NCBI RefSeq assembly: GCF_001983935.1
Contig: NZ_CP017641.1
Span: 5,613,001 to 5,677,000, forward strand
Length of the DNA: 64,000 nucleotides
Direction of reading: 5' to 3'
Source: Fuerstiella marisgermanici
GTDB taxonomy: Bacteria; Planctomycetota; Planctomycetia; Planctomycetales; Planctomycetaceae
The notes under the pieces are model-generated. The model did no database searches, was not told the DNA's origin, and was given only the letters and a program-made list of their open reading frames with translations. The position numbers and the translations under genes are program-made. Positions 43,974 through 53,125 of this stretch are shown here, piece after piece (positions within the stretch are counted from its first letter, which is position 1; every line of letters starts with the position of its first letter).

Positions 43974-46385
43974 CTACGCCTGCGCTGCTTTTTTCTGTTC
44001 GCGATAGCGAGTGAGCAGGATCAGAAACGCGGGTACCATCACAGGGCGGACGACAAACGTGTCGAGAATCACGCCCAGTGCCAGAGCAAAACCGAGCTGG
44101 TCCATGCCCAGAAGACTGCCTGCCATCAGCGATGAAAACGTGCCCGCCATTATGATGCCGCAACTGCTGATGATGCTGCCCGTGCGTTCCAGGGCCACGA
44201 TGATTCCGTCGATCGGACCGTGTTCCTTTGTCTCCTCGTCAATGCGAGTCAGCAGGAAGATGTTGTAGTCTTCACCCACCGCGATCAAGATCGTGAACAG
44301 GAACATGGGCACCTTCCAGTCCAGCCCGGCAAAGCCGGAGGGATCCATCGCCCAGAAAAACAGGTTGGTCAGACCAAGAGTCGCAAAGTAGCTGAACAGT
44401 ACCGTCGCCATCAGATACGCACAGATCCACGGACGTCTCAGCAGTAGCCATAAGATGGCAAAGACGACGACCGCCACCAAAGAATTGATGGACGTCCGGT
44501 CGCGATCCGTGACCGACTTCAAATCGCTTAGGCTCGCCGTCTCACCCGCGAAATACAACTTTGCTCCCTTCATCGATTCCGGAAGCATTTGCGGTAACTT
44601 CTCACGCATATTGCGAAACTCGTCGATGCTGCTGCGTGCAAACGCATCGTTCTTGAAGATTAATTCCATCCGTGTGACCGATGGCTTTTCTTCTGTGGCG
44701 TACTCCCTGACCGCTCGCGGACGCAGCAGGCGCTGCGATATTCCGATGTCTCGGCCGCCAGTGGGATCCGCGATGGAACGCACTGCCTGGATACCAAGAA
44801 CGTCTTTCGCTTCCAGAATTCGCTCTGTCAGCTCCGTGATATCAGCCGGCGGCTTCGGTGTTCTTGCGGTGTAATCCTGCCCCGGTACATCAAGAAGCAC
44901 TCGCACCGGCACGCCTTCGCCGCCAGGAAAATGAGCCTGCAACGCTCGCGCGCCGCGAACGCTGTCGGCGGTGGGAGGCAGGTCCTGCAGCAGACCGTAG
45001 CTAAGATGGCCGTACAGGAACATGCCCGTGACTGCGAATGGCAGCATGATCAGAACACTGCCCGCCCACAGCGTGGCTGGCTTCTTAAGCAGAAGCTGGC
45101 CCATGTTGCGCCAGCCGGCATTCAACACGCGCAGTTTCAGCACGCGTGAAAGCATGCTGCGCTGAGCCACCCATTCGCCACGACTGGCTTCTCGAGCAGG
45201 AATGTTGGGCCAGAAGGCGAACCGCCCGAAGATACGCAGCACTGCGGGAGCCAGCGTTAGCGACGTTGCCAGGCAGATAAACAGACCGAACGAAATTGCA
45301 ATGCCCGCCTGCTGGAACTTACCGAACTCGGCAAACGACATCATGCCGATGCCGCACATCGTTGTGCCCGCACTCGCCGCTAATGCAGAACCGACCTTGG
45401 CCAACGCCACACTGATGGCGTCTTCAATACTGCTGCCGCTGTCCAGCAGTTCTCGGTAGCGAGCGATCAGGAACAGGCAGTAGTCCACGCCGGCCCCGTA
45501 CACCAAAACCGTGACATACGGTTCGATGCCGGTGAAGACACGAATCCAACCCAGCTCAGCACCAATCGCCAGCAGGTTTAATGATAGTGCCGTCGCGACG
45601 GCCACTGTCAGCAACGGCACCAGAGCCAGCAGGGGCGCTCGATACATCCCCAGCAACAAAACAACAACAAGAATAACAGTCCATCGTTCGGTCGACTCGG
45701 CGCTCTCGTTCGCTTCTCTGATGGCGTCGCGTCCATATGTGGCGGTACCGCTAAACGTGATGTCCAGGCCAGGCGGGATCGCATCATCAGAATCGGACTC
45801 GCCGTCTTCCGCATTGTCTTCGGAAGGTCGCACCGCCACGCGTCGCCATGCCGCGATCTCCTGTTCGATTTGTTCGATCAGTTCTTCGTTGTCCTGATCA
45901 AGGAACTCAGTCTGCAATTCCAACACGATCAAAGACGCTTTGCGGTCCAGGCTTGTGTACAGTGGCCCGATATTCGGCGTCCCGCGCCACACCAGTTTTC
46001 GCACCAGCAATGGTCTGGAATTATCACGTTCCTCTGGCGGCAGTGCTTCACCGGTAACACGGTCCAGTTGAAATCGCCTGCTCAGACGCGGAATCAATGA
46101 GTCATTGATGAATCCCAAGTCTTCCTGCCGCAGCCCTTCGTCGGATGTTTCCCGCCGCACGACCAACACGACATTGCTAAAGACTGTCGCATCGGGGAAG
46201 TATTTTCGGAACAGCCGCTGAGCTTCGATGCTGGGCGAATCCTCGGGCAGAAAAGCAAATTCACCGTTTTCCGCGACGTCGGACCATTTCGGCACGTAGA
46301 CAAACGAAACGACCAAAGCCAGAACCCACATTGCGACAATGCTGGCTGAGTGCCTGGTTGCAAATTTCCCTAACGCCTGAAACAA
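43974..46385 (-). CDS. MMPL-family RND transporter
   Basis: A protein of 803 residues of the RND superfamily, MMPL/HpnN-like branch. Two homologous halves each have a periplasmic loop and several transmembrane helices. Helix pairs carry GAGVDYCLFLIARYRE in half one and ILIAVGEDYNIFLLTRI in half two; the Asp-Tyr pairs are the expected proton-relay positions. The first transmembrane helix is at the N-terminus (HSASIVAMWVLALVVSFVYV). Such pumps export lipids, hopanoids or lipid-linked molecules using the proton gradient. No adaptor or outer-membrane channel gene is near. Substrate unknown. ATG at 46385. Confidence 0.9.
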   Translation of the reverse strand: MFQALGKFATRHSASIVAMWVLALVVSFVYVPKWSDVAENGEFAFLPEDSPSIEAQRLFRKYFPDATVFSNVVLVVRRETSDEGLRQEDLGFINDSLIPRLSRRFQLDRVTGEALPPEERDNSRPLLVRKLVWRGTPNIGPLYTSLDRKASLIVLELQTEFLDQDNEELIEQIEQEIAAWRRVAVRPSEDNAEDGESDSDDAIPPGLDITFSGTATYGRDAIREANESAESTERWTVILVVVLLLGMYRAPLLALVPLLTVAVATALSLNLLAIGAELGWIRVFTGIEPYVTVLVYGAGVDYCLFLIARYRELLDSGSSIEDAISVALAKVGSALAASAGTTMCGIGMMSFAEFGKFQQAGIAISFGLFICLATSLTLAPAVLRIFGRFAFWPNIPAREASRGEWVAQRSMLSRVLKLRVLNAGWRNMGQLLLKKPATLWAGSVLIMLPFAVTGMFLYGHLSYGLLQDLPPTADSVRGARALQAHFPGGEGVPVRVLLDVPGQDYTARTPKPPADITELTERILEAKDVLGIQAVRSIADPTGGRDIGISQRLLRPRAVREYATEEKPSVTRMELIFKNDAFARSSIDEFRNMREKLPQMLPESMKGAKLYFAGETASLSDLKSVTDRDRTSINSLVAVVVFAILWLLLRRPWICAYLMATVLFSYFATLGLTNLFFWAMDPSGFAGLDWKVPMFLFTILIAVGEDYNIFLLTRIDEETKEHGPIDGIIVALERTGSIISSCGIIMAGTFSSLMAGSLLGMDQLGFALALGVILDTFVVRPVMVPAFLILLTRYREQKKAAQA

Positions 46386-46892
46386 GCTGGTGCCGTTCGT
46401 CGCGAGTTGATGTGTCTAGGCCAACTGCCCGTCCCTCCACCATAACGGCAGCTCGCGGAAAATGCGGCCGATCGCCTCGGCGGCTTTCGCCGCAACCGAG
46501 ACACAGAAGGCAGCATTTTGGTCCTCCGCTGGCACGAAAAGTAACGCCGTTGACCACCAAATTCAACGAACCTCGGTCACCCCACCACCGACCAGACAGA
46601 ATGGCGATGGTGGCGGCCACAATTCGTGGACACAAGGTCAGGTCCTGTCAGGCAGGCGATTTTCACGAACTGTGATCCTCGCCAACTTGAGCAGTTTCCC
46701 TTTTGTTGTGGACGGTTTGGGCTCGTGGGAAACAGCCTTCACAGTCCGAAATGTTTGTTCCGCGGCCACAAGTCAGCGAGATTCGCTTTAAGGACGCCTT
46801 CAATTCCCGAATTTCACTGACTTTGTTTGTTACGAAAGTGGTTTTCCAACGTCCCACCTCCGGCGCGCCCAGGCAATTAACAGGTGCGTTTT
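46386..46892. other. Intergenic region without recognised features
   Basis: 507 bp between the divergent MMPL gene and a small hypothetical gene. Short frames here are weak and lack ribosome-binding sites. No repeat, hairpin with T-tract, or operator stood out. Confidence 0.4.
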
Positions 46893-47222
46893 ATGTCTAA
46901 CGGCAGGGACATCGCTGATGAGGAGTTGCTGGAACAGTGTCGGATCACTCAAATATTCTTCAATCGCCAGCTTGCCTACGGCCATTCGCCAAGGGTCGCG
47001 TACGCCAATGCGATACGACTATTAAGCCGCGTATGCGTGTTCGCGTGGGAATCAATCAGCTTGGACCCTGATCACAACCGAATCCGCCCTCAGTTGCCTC
47101 AACCCGCAGGCCGTGCGCCTGCCGGCGCTACTGCGATCCCCGACAAGCCTGAAGAAGCCCGTTCCGACGCACAGGGAACTTACAAATCCGGCTCAGACTA
47201 TGTTCGGGCAGATGAAGCGTGA
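46893..47222 (+). CDS. Small hypothetical protein
   Basis: A 109-residue protein from ATG 46893 (a GTG at 46884 is the alternative). The N-terminal 55 residues look helical (DEELLEQCRITQIFFNRQLA, then YANAIRLLSRVCVFAW). The C-terminal half is Pro/Ala-rich and disordered. There is no signal peptide or membrane segment. I recognise no family. It lies isolated between an exporter and a DUF1559 gene on the opposite strand. Coding status rests only on composition and an intact frame. Confidence 0.4.
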   Translation: MSNGRDIADEELLEQCRITQIFFNRQLAYGHSPRVAYANAIRLLSRVCVFAWESISLDPDHNRIRPQLPQPAGRAPAGATAIPDKPEEARSDAQGTYKSGSDYVRADEA

Positions 47223-47438
47223 GCCGTCATAAACCGGTAGCCATGTCGAACACTCGAAGCATGCTCGAGTCATATTTCGCCCGGTATGGCGCGCTGTGGC
47301 AGCAAGTTTCCAGATCACGCCGAATGCTGAAGTTGGTGACCCCAGGAATGCAGCGGGGCTCGAGGTTTTTGAAATGAACTCCGCAGTCGGTCAGCGCGCC
47401 CGCGACGGCTGAGCGGCGGGCAATGACGTTCATACCTC

Positions 47439-48461
47439 TTAAAATTCGCCCACAACGTTGCCGTCGTTGCGTTGGCCGAGGTTTCGCCATGTTCCCAGGT
47501 CAATGTTCTCGCTGATGCTGCGAACCGAGCCGTCCATCAGCAGCGAGTTGACGACGCCAATGTGCCAACTGCGAGAAGTGACAGCCGCGTATGTTGGCGT
47601 GGTGCAGGTCTTATCTTCGCGACAGGATGTGTAGTCACCTTCCTCGGGGCGATCGCCTCCGGGCACAAGAACTTTACTGTTTGGCGGAAGCGTTGTCGTA
47701 AATCCTGTTTGGTGGACGCGTCCGTCAACCCATTCTGTGTGACCACTGTTCGCTTTGTTGCTGCCACCGCCTGCAATCAGCGCTTCTACATCGACGGGCG
47801 CCGATGGAACGGTGGCGGTTCCCTGGTCTCCATCGCGGTTGTAGGGAGTAAACGCTTTCACTTCGGAAAAGCCGAGCGTGTTACTGGTGCCGTCGGTGAA
47901 ATGCTGTGTGCCAAAATTCGAATTCGGCGCGAAGGCACCGTCGCCGGTTTGGCGAGTTGCGTTGGTCCAGACACGCCATGTGCCGCCGTTGTAGCCGTAC
48001 GTGATGGGATAGTGCTCAGCCACACCGCTGCTGCTAGTGCGTTGACGATCATTCACTTCGCTGGGGCAAATGTACGCCTTCATCCGCTGAATCGCGATGC
48101 CGTCGTTAACGCCCGAGGGGTCTTCGTACGATCGCGACAGGTCCGCCTGCTGATACAGGTTACTTTCTTCCAGGTATGGCATCAGCCGCGCGAGAATCGA
48201 CCATTCTCCGCCGGGAGTATTGGTCGTACTGACATCAGACACGAAGGCCGGCGGAAACGCGGAATAGGTGTCCAGATAGTTGTGCAACGCCAGGCCGACT
48301 TGCTTGAGGTTATTCTTACACTGGATTCGTCGAGCGGCTTCGCGGGCCTGCTGGACAGCGGGCAGCAGCAGGGCGATCAGGATCGCAATGATGGCGATCA
48401 CGACAAGCAGCTCAATTAACGTGAAACCTGCTTTTCGGTCGGCACGATTACGAGTTTTCAT
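47439..48461 (-). CDS. DUF1559 pseudopilin-like protein
   Basis: A protein of 340 residues. It opens with a basic leader and a type IV prepilin motif [20 protein letters not shown], then [20 protein letters not shown], the signature of the DUF1559 family, which is greatly expanded in Planctomycetota. Prepilin peptidase should cut before the Phe of GFTLIE. The C-terminal domain has the H-X9-DG-type ending seen in the family ([20 protein letters not shown]). It is presumed to be a surface or pilus-like structural component. A 15-bp palindrome (48567-48581) lies about 105 bp upstream of the start and may control it. Confidence 0.93.
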   Translation of the reverse strand: MKTRNRADRKAGFTLIELLVVIAIIAILIALLLPAVQQAREAARRIQCKNNLKQVGLALHNYLDTYSAFPPAFVSDVSTTNTPGGEWSILARLMPYLEESNLYQQADLSRSYEDPSGVNDGIAIQRMKAYICPSEVNDRQRTSSSGVAEHYPITYGYNGGTWRVWTNATRQTGDGAFAPNSNFGTQHFTDGTSNTLGFSEVKAFTPYNRDGDQGTATVPSAPVDVEALIAGGGSNKANSGHTEWVDGRVHQTGFTTTLPPNSKVLVPGGDRPEEGDYTSCREDKTCTTPTYAAVTSRSWHIGVVNSLLMDGSVRSISENIDLGTWRNLGQRNDGNVVGEF

Positions 48462-48566
48462 AGCGTTTTCCAGCTCAGGAATACATCAAAAGGAGTTCGC
48501 CCCTCCAGTTGGGAGGGAATCGATGGTCCGAGCGTGGCTGGCTGTTGGCTTGCTGGCTGCGGCGAC

Positions 48567-48581
48567 TGAGACTCAGTCTCA
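48567..48581. promoter_or_regulatory. Fur-box-like 7-1-7 palindrome
   Basis: TGAGACT-C-AGTCTCA is a perfect 7-1-7 inverted repeat, the same layout as the Fur core TGATAAT-N-ATTATCA. It lies upstream of the DUF1559 gene and downstream of the cysteine desulfurase stop. Binding by a Fur-family regulator is inferred from geometry and partial match only. Confidence 0.4.
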
Positions 48582-48651
48582 TTGACTTTCCGGGATTATC
48601 GGTACGCATTTGTGGTCGTGCAAGGCTGTCTCTGGACAATCTGCTAATTTC

Positions 48652-49794
48652 TCAGCGCTGCTCACGCAGCCGGCTGACAACATTCGCAATGCGAGCGGCC
48701 GCGTCTGCGATTTCGGCCTCCGTGTTCAGGTCGCTGACACTGAAACGCACGGAGCTGGTGCAGATGGCCGGTTCAATGTTCATGGCCAGCAACGCGGGCG
48801 CGGGTTCGGCCGATCCGCTCGCGCAAGTACTGCCGAGTGAGCAGGCGATGCCTTCCAGATCCAGACTCACCAGCATGGCTTCTCCGTCGACGCCGGGGAA
48901 GGCGATGCTGAGCGTGTTGGGCAAACGAGGGGCATCGCTCCCGTGAACGACAGTCGGAGCACTGCTTTCACAAAGTGCCTGCTGCAACTGATCACGCAGC
49001 TTCTGGACGCGCTGCATGCGTGCTTCGCAATCGGCGTCAAAGCATCTTAACGCCGTGGCCATGCCAGCGATCAGCGGAACGGGTTCCGTGCCAGCTCGGC
49101 GCCCCGACTCCTGATGTCCGCCTTCCAGCAACGGCGGCAACTGCACACCGCGTCGAAGCAGAAGGCCGCCAATGCCACGCGGGCCGTGAAACTTGTGAGC
49201 CCCAAATGCCAGGGCCGTGGCCTTGAGTTTGTGGAAGTTGACTGGAATTTTGCCCACGGCTTGCACGGCGTCGATTAACAGGGGTACGCGATGCTGTTCA
49301 CATAGGTCAGACAACTGAGTCAGATCCTGAATCACTCCAGTTTCGTTGTGAGCCAGAATGACGCAGACGAGCTTCAATTCAGCCCACGGCAGGTTCGCGA
49401 ACTGTTCGGGCTGCAGGAGTCCGGACGAATCAACCGTCAGATTCAACAGCTTCAAGCCGTTCTGGCGAGCTCGTTCGCAAGCGGCTGCAGTCGCGGGGTG
49501 CTCGCCAGCCGTCAGCGCGATGACGCCTTTGCGTCCCAGAGTCAGCCCATTGATGGCAGCGTTAATGGATTCGGTGCCGCCACTGGTAAAGATGACCTCA
49601 GTCGGATCGGCTCCCAGAATCTGCGCGATTGCATCGCGACTGTCTTCGAGAACGCGACGAGCATCGCGGCCAAAGCTGTGCTGGCTGCCAGGATTGGCGA
49701 AGGCCGTCGTCCACGCTTCTGACATCGCCTTCGCAACTTCCGGCAGAATGACGGTAGTGGCGTTATTGTCGAGGAAGATGCGGGAAGCTGACAT
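48652..49794 (-). CDS. Cysteine desulfurase (NifS/IscS-like)
   Basis: A protein of 380 residues, class V aminotransferase fold. It moves sulfur from cysteine to a persulfide for Fe-S clusters or other thio-cofactors. Motifs: FLDNNATTVILPEVAKAM at the start, TSGGTESINAAI for cofactor phosphate, AGEHPA with the ring-stacking His, the PLP Lys in AFGAHKFHGPRGIGG, and the active Cys in CSLGSTCASGSAEP, the usual SSGSACxSG region. All expected catalytic residues are visible. No iscU, iscA or other Fe-S gene is in the window, so the exact paralogue (IscS or NifS) is left open. Confidence 0.93.
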   Translation of the reverse strand: MSASRIFLDNNATTVILPEVAKAMSEAWTTAFANPGSQHSFGRDARRVLEDSRDAIAQILGADPTEVIFTSGGTESINAAINGLTLGRKGVIALTAGEHPATAAACERARQNGLKLLNLTVDSSGLLQPEQFANLPWAELKLVCVILAHNETGVIQDLTQLSDLCEQHRVPLLIDAVQAVGKIPVNFHKLKATALAFGAHKFHGPRGIGGLLLRRGVQLPPLLEGGHQESGRRAGTEPVPLIAGMATALRCFDADCEARMQRVQKLRDQLQQALCESSAPTVVHGSDAPRLPNTLSIAFPGVDGEAMLVSLDLEGIACSLGSTCASGSAEPAPALLAMNIEPAICTSSVRFSVSDLNTEAEIADAAARIANVVSRLREQR

Positions 49795-49830
49795 TGAGTC
49801 CTCGCCGATTGTTGGCCGAGTATTTGCGAA

Positions 49831-49861
49831 AGAAGCCCGGCTCTAAAAAAGCCGGGCTTCT
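49831..49861. terminator. AAGCCCGGCT-type terminator hairpin
   Basis: AGAAGCCCGGCT (49831-49842) and AGCCGGGCTTCT (49850-49861) form a perfect 12-bp stem with a CTAAAAA loop. It follows the isomerase-like gene stop (49898, minus strand) and belongs to the recurring hairpin family. Confidence 0.8.
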
Positions 49862-49897
49862 AACCTGCGTATTGTTTGCTTGCGGAACGGGCTAACT

Positions 49898-50845
49898 CTA
49901 GCCCAGCTCAGCGATCGATCGTTCAAGAAGTTTCTTGCTGGCTTTGATGCCGGCAAATTCATCCAGCTTGCCGCCTTCGTATTCGATGCCAACCCAGCCG
50001 GTGTACCCGGAATCGGCCACGATTTTCATCATCTTCTTGTAGTCCGTTTCCTTCTGCCAGCGAGAATCGATCGTCACGAACGGACGGGATTCTTCGAAGT
50101 CGTAGGTCTTGGCGCTGACTGCTTTGGCGTACGGCATCAGCAATTCTGTGCCCCGATAGCGATCGAACCACTCGCCCTTGTCGCGGTTGATTCCGAAGTT
50201 GCCGAAGTCGGGCAGGGTGCCGCAGCGTTTGTGGTCGACCTTCTTGATGACAGTTGAGAGCCAGTCGCCATCGGATGAAAGGCCACCGTGGTTTTCGACA
50301 ATTACATTGATGCCGTGCTTGTCGCCGAACTCTGAGAGTGCTCGAAGCCCATCGGCGGCTCGGTGGATCTGTTCTTCGCGGCTGCCGGAACTGCCCGCGT
50401 TAACTCGGATCGAATGGCAGCCAAGTTCTTTAGCGGCCTCAACCCACTTGTAGTGATTCTCAACGGCTTTGGCTCGTTTGGTCAGGCTGGCGTCACCCAA
50501 CTGACCTTCGCCATCGATCATGATCAACAATTGAGTCACGCCGTTGTCGGCCGCTCGTTTGTTCATCTCGGCAAGGTACTTTTTGTCGTTGGCCTTGTCT
50601 TTGAAGAACTGATTGACGTACTCAACGCCTTCGATGCCAAATTCTTTTTTCGTGGTTGCGGCGAAGTCGAGGTTGTCGAGCTTGCCGCCCTTTATGGCTC
50701 GATGCAGCGACCATTGAGCAAGGCTAATCTTGAACTTTGGATCTGCTGCAAATGCCATCGCGGCTGCAGATTGACTGGCAACGCCAGCCGCCAGAAGTCC
50801 GACGGAAGACGCGAGGAATGAACGGCGAGTTGTCGAGTCAATCAT
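49898..50845 (-). CDS. Tat-exported sugar isomerase/epimerase-like protein
   Basis: A protein of 315 residues from ATG at 50845; the upstream extension to 50893 lacks a signal. The N-terminus [20 protein letters not shown] is a twin-arginine (TRRSFL) export signal with cleavage near AMAFAADP. The mature part is a xylose-isomerase-like TIM barrel (AP endonuclease family 2): [53 protein letters not shown], and [13 protein letters not shown]. Metal-binding Glu, His and Asp positions look present. This resembles hydroxypyruvate isomerase-like proteins exported in Planctomycetota. Substrate unknown. Confidence 0.87.
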   Translation of the reverse strand: MIDSTTRRSFLASSVGLLAAGVASQSAAAMAFAADPKFKISLAQWSLHRAIKGGKLDNLDFAATTKKEFGIEGVEYVNQFFKDKANDKKYLAEMNKRAADNGVTQLLIMIDGEGQLGDASLTKRAKAVENHYKWVEAAKELGCHSIRVNAGSSGSREEQIHRAADGLRALSEFGDKHGINVIVENHGGLSSDGDWLSTVIKKVDHKRCGTLPDFGNFGINRDKGEWFDRYRGTELLMPYAKAVSAKTYDFEESRPFVTIDSRWQKETDYKKMMKIVADSGYTGWVGIEYEGGKLDEFAGIKASKKLLERSIAELG

Positions 50846-50917
50846 GGTTAGCCTTTCGGTTAAGAGGTCTGTCAGGCCCACAATGGCGGCCACACTTGTG
50901 CGTCGAAGTTACCACTT

Positions 50918-51066
50918 CTCCCAGCGTATCGCCTGGGAGGTCGGACGTTGCGAAGCAACGTCCGGGAGGGGGTTCGTGCAGACAGCAGGCCTCGAAGCGA
51001 CGTTCGGCCCTCCCCCGAACCTGCTTCGCTCGTTCGCCCCCACCCACAATAAATTGCGGGAGGGGG
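50918..51066. repeat. Cluster of three intergenic hairpins
   Basis: CTCCCAG/CTGGGAG (50918-50939), then GGACGTTGC-GAA-GCAACGTCC (50943-50963, perfect 9-bp stem), then CCCCCACCCACAAT/ATTGCGGGAGGGGG (51037-51066, two mismatches). The last ends 10 bp past the ilvC stop and may terminate it. The dense palindromes look like a dispersed repeat rather than a single terminator. Confidence 0.6.
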
Positions 51067-51076
51067 TGGTTCATGT

Positions 51077-52276
<1,200 letters not shown>

Positions 52277-52281
52277 TCAGG

Positions 52282-52818
52282 TCAGGAGGCGGTTGCATCT
52301 GAAACTTCCGGAATAACGTCCGGAGGCAGATCCTGCGTAATTGTGGCGTTGCGAAGCATGGCTATTCGGCCGGTGCGAACCATTTCCAGGATGCCGAATT
52401 CCCGCATTCGGTCGATGAAAGCTTCAATTTTGCCTTCGCGACCTGAAATTTCGACCATCACGTGGTCTTCGCCAACATCCACAATGCGACCGCGGAAGAT
52501 GTCGACCAGTTCCCGAATCTCGGTCCGGCGACCGCCTTCGGTGCTGACCTTGATCAACATCAGGTCGCGTTCAACAAATTCCGAATGCACATAATCCTGC
52601 ACAGTGACCACTGTGACCAGCTTTTCCAGCTGCTTGCGGACCTTGTCGAGGACCTTTTCGTCGCCGTTCACGACAAACGTAATGCGAGAGAACTCTTCGT
52701 TTTCGGTGGCTCCCACAGCCAAACTGTCGATATTGAAGGCTCGTGAAGCCAGCATGCCGGAAATGTGGGCGAGAACACCAGGCTGGTTCATGACCAGCGC
52801 AGAAAGAACGTGACGCAT
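52282..52818 (-). CDS. ilvN: Acetolactate synthase small (regulatory) subunit
   Basis: A protein of 178 residues. It binds the catalytic IlvB subunit and confers feedback inhibition by branched-chain amino acids. The N-terminal ACT domain reads VLSALVMNQPGVLAHISGML then ASRAFNIDSLAVGATE. The C-terminal domain has ERDLMLIKVSTEGGRRTEI and SGREGKIEAFIDRMREFGIL. Length is normal. The catalytic subunit gene is not in the window upstream (a surface protein follows instead). With ilvC just downstream this is a partial branched-chain amino acid operon. Confidence 0.95.
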   Translation of the reverse strand: MRHVLSALVMNQPGVLAHISGMLASRAFNIDSLAVGATENEEFSRITFVVNGDEKVLDKVRKQLEKLVTVVTVQDYVHSEFVERDLMLIKVSTEGGRRTEIRELVDIFRGRIVDVGEDHVMVEISGREGKIEAFIDRMREFGILEMVRTGRIAMLRNATITQDLPPDVIPEVSDATAS

Positions 52819-53125
52819 CGGAATTGAGCTTTAACTTCGTGACAAACGCAGGGTTTGTCAGCAACCGTGGCTGAATGACGGCCGATAGGCCATCCTGAGT
52901 GGGCGTGAAAGCCCGAAGCTGCGTCAGTCTACGGAGCACCAGCACGCTGGGCAACCAGACATCTGCATTCCCGCAAGGTTTCACCGGGTTTGGCAGACAG
53001 GGCCGCAAGGTTGACCTCCAGCGCGTGTCTCAAAGCTGTTTTACCCGCCGTGGAGTGGCAGCCTTCGCATTCCAACGGGAATAACGTCGACAATCCGGCC
53101 GTTATGGCGTCACTGGCTTGCTGTA
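52819..53125. other. Intergenic region before ilvN
   Basis: 307 bp between ilvN and the surface protein gene, both on the minus strand. It should carry the ilvN promoter. No T-box, leader peptide with branched-chain codons, or terminator was recognised. Short frames through it are not convincing. Confidence 0.4.

Noticed and set aside
47472-48419. 315-codon plus-strand frame inside the DUF1559 gene
   Set aside because: Antisense to a textbook DUF1559 protein with its prepilin signal.
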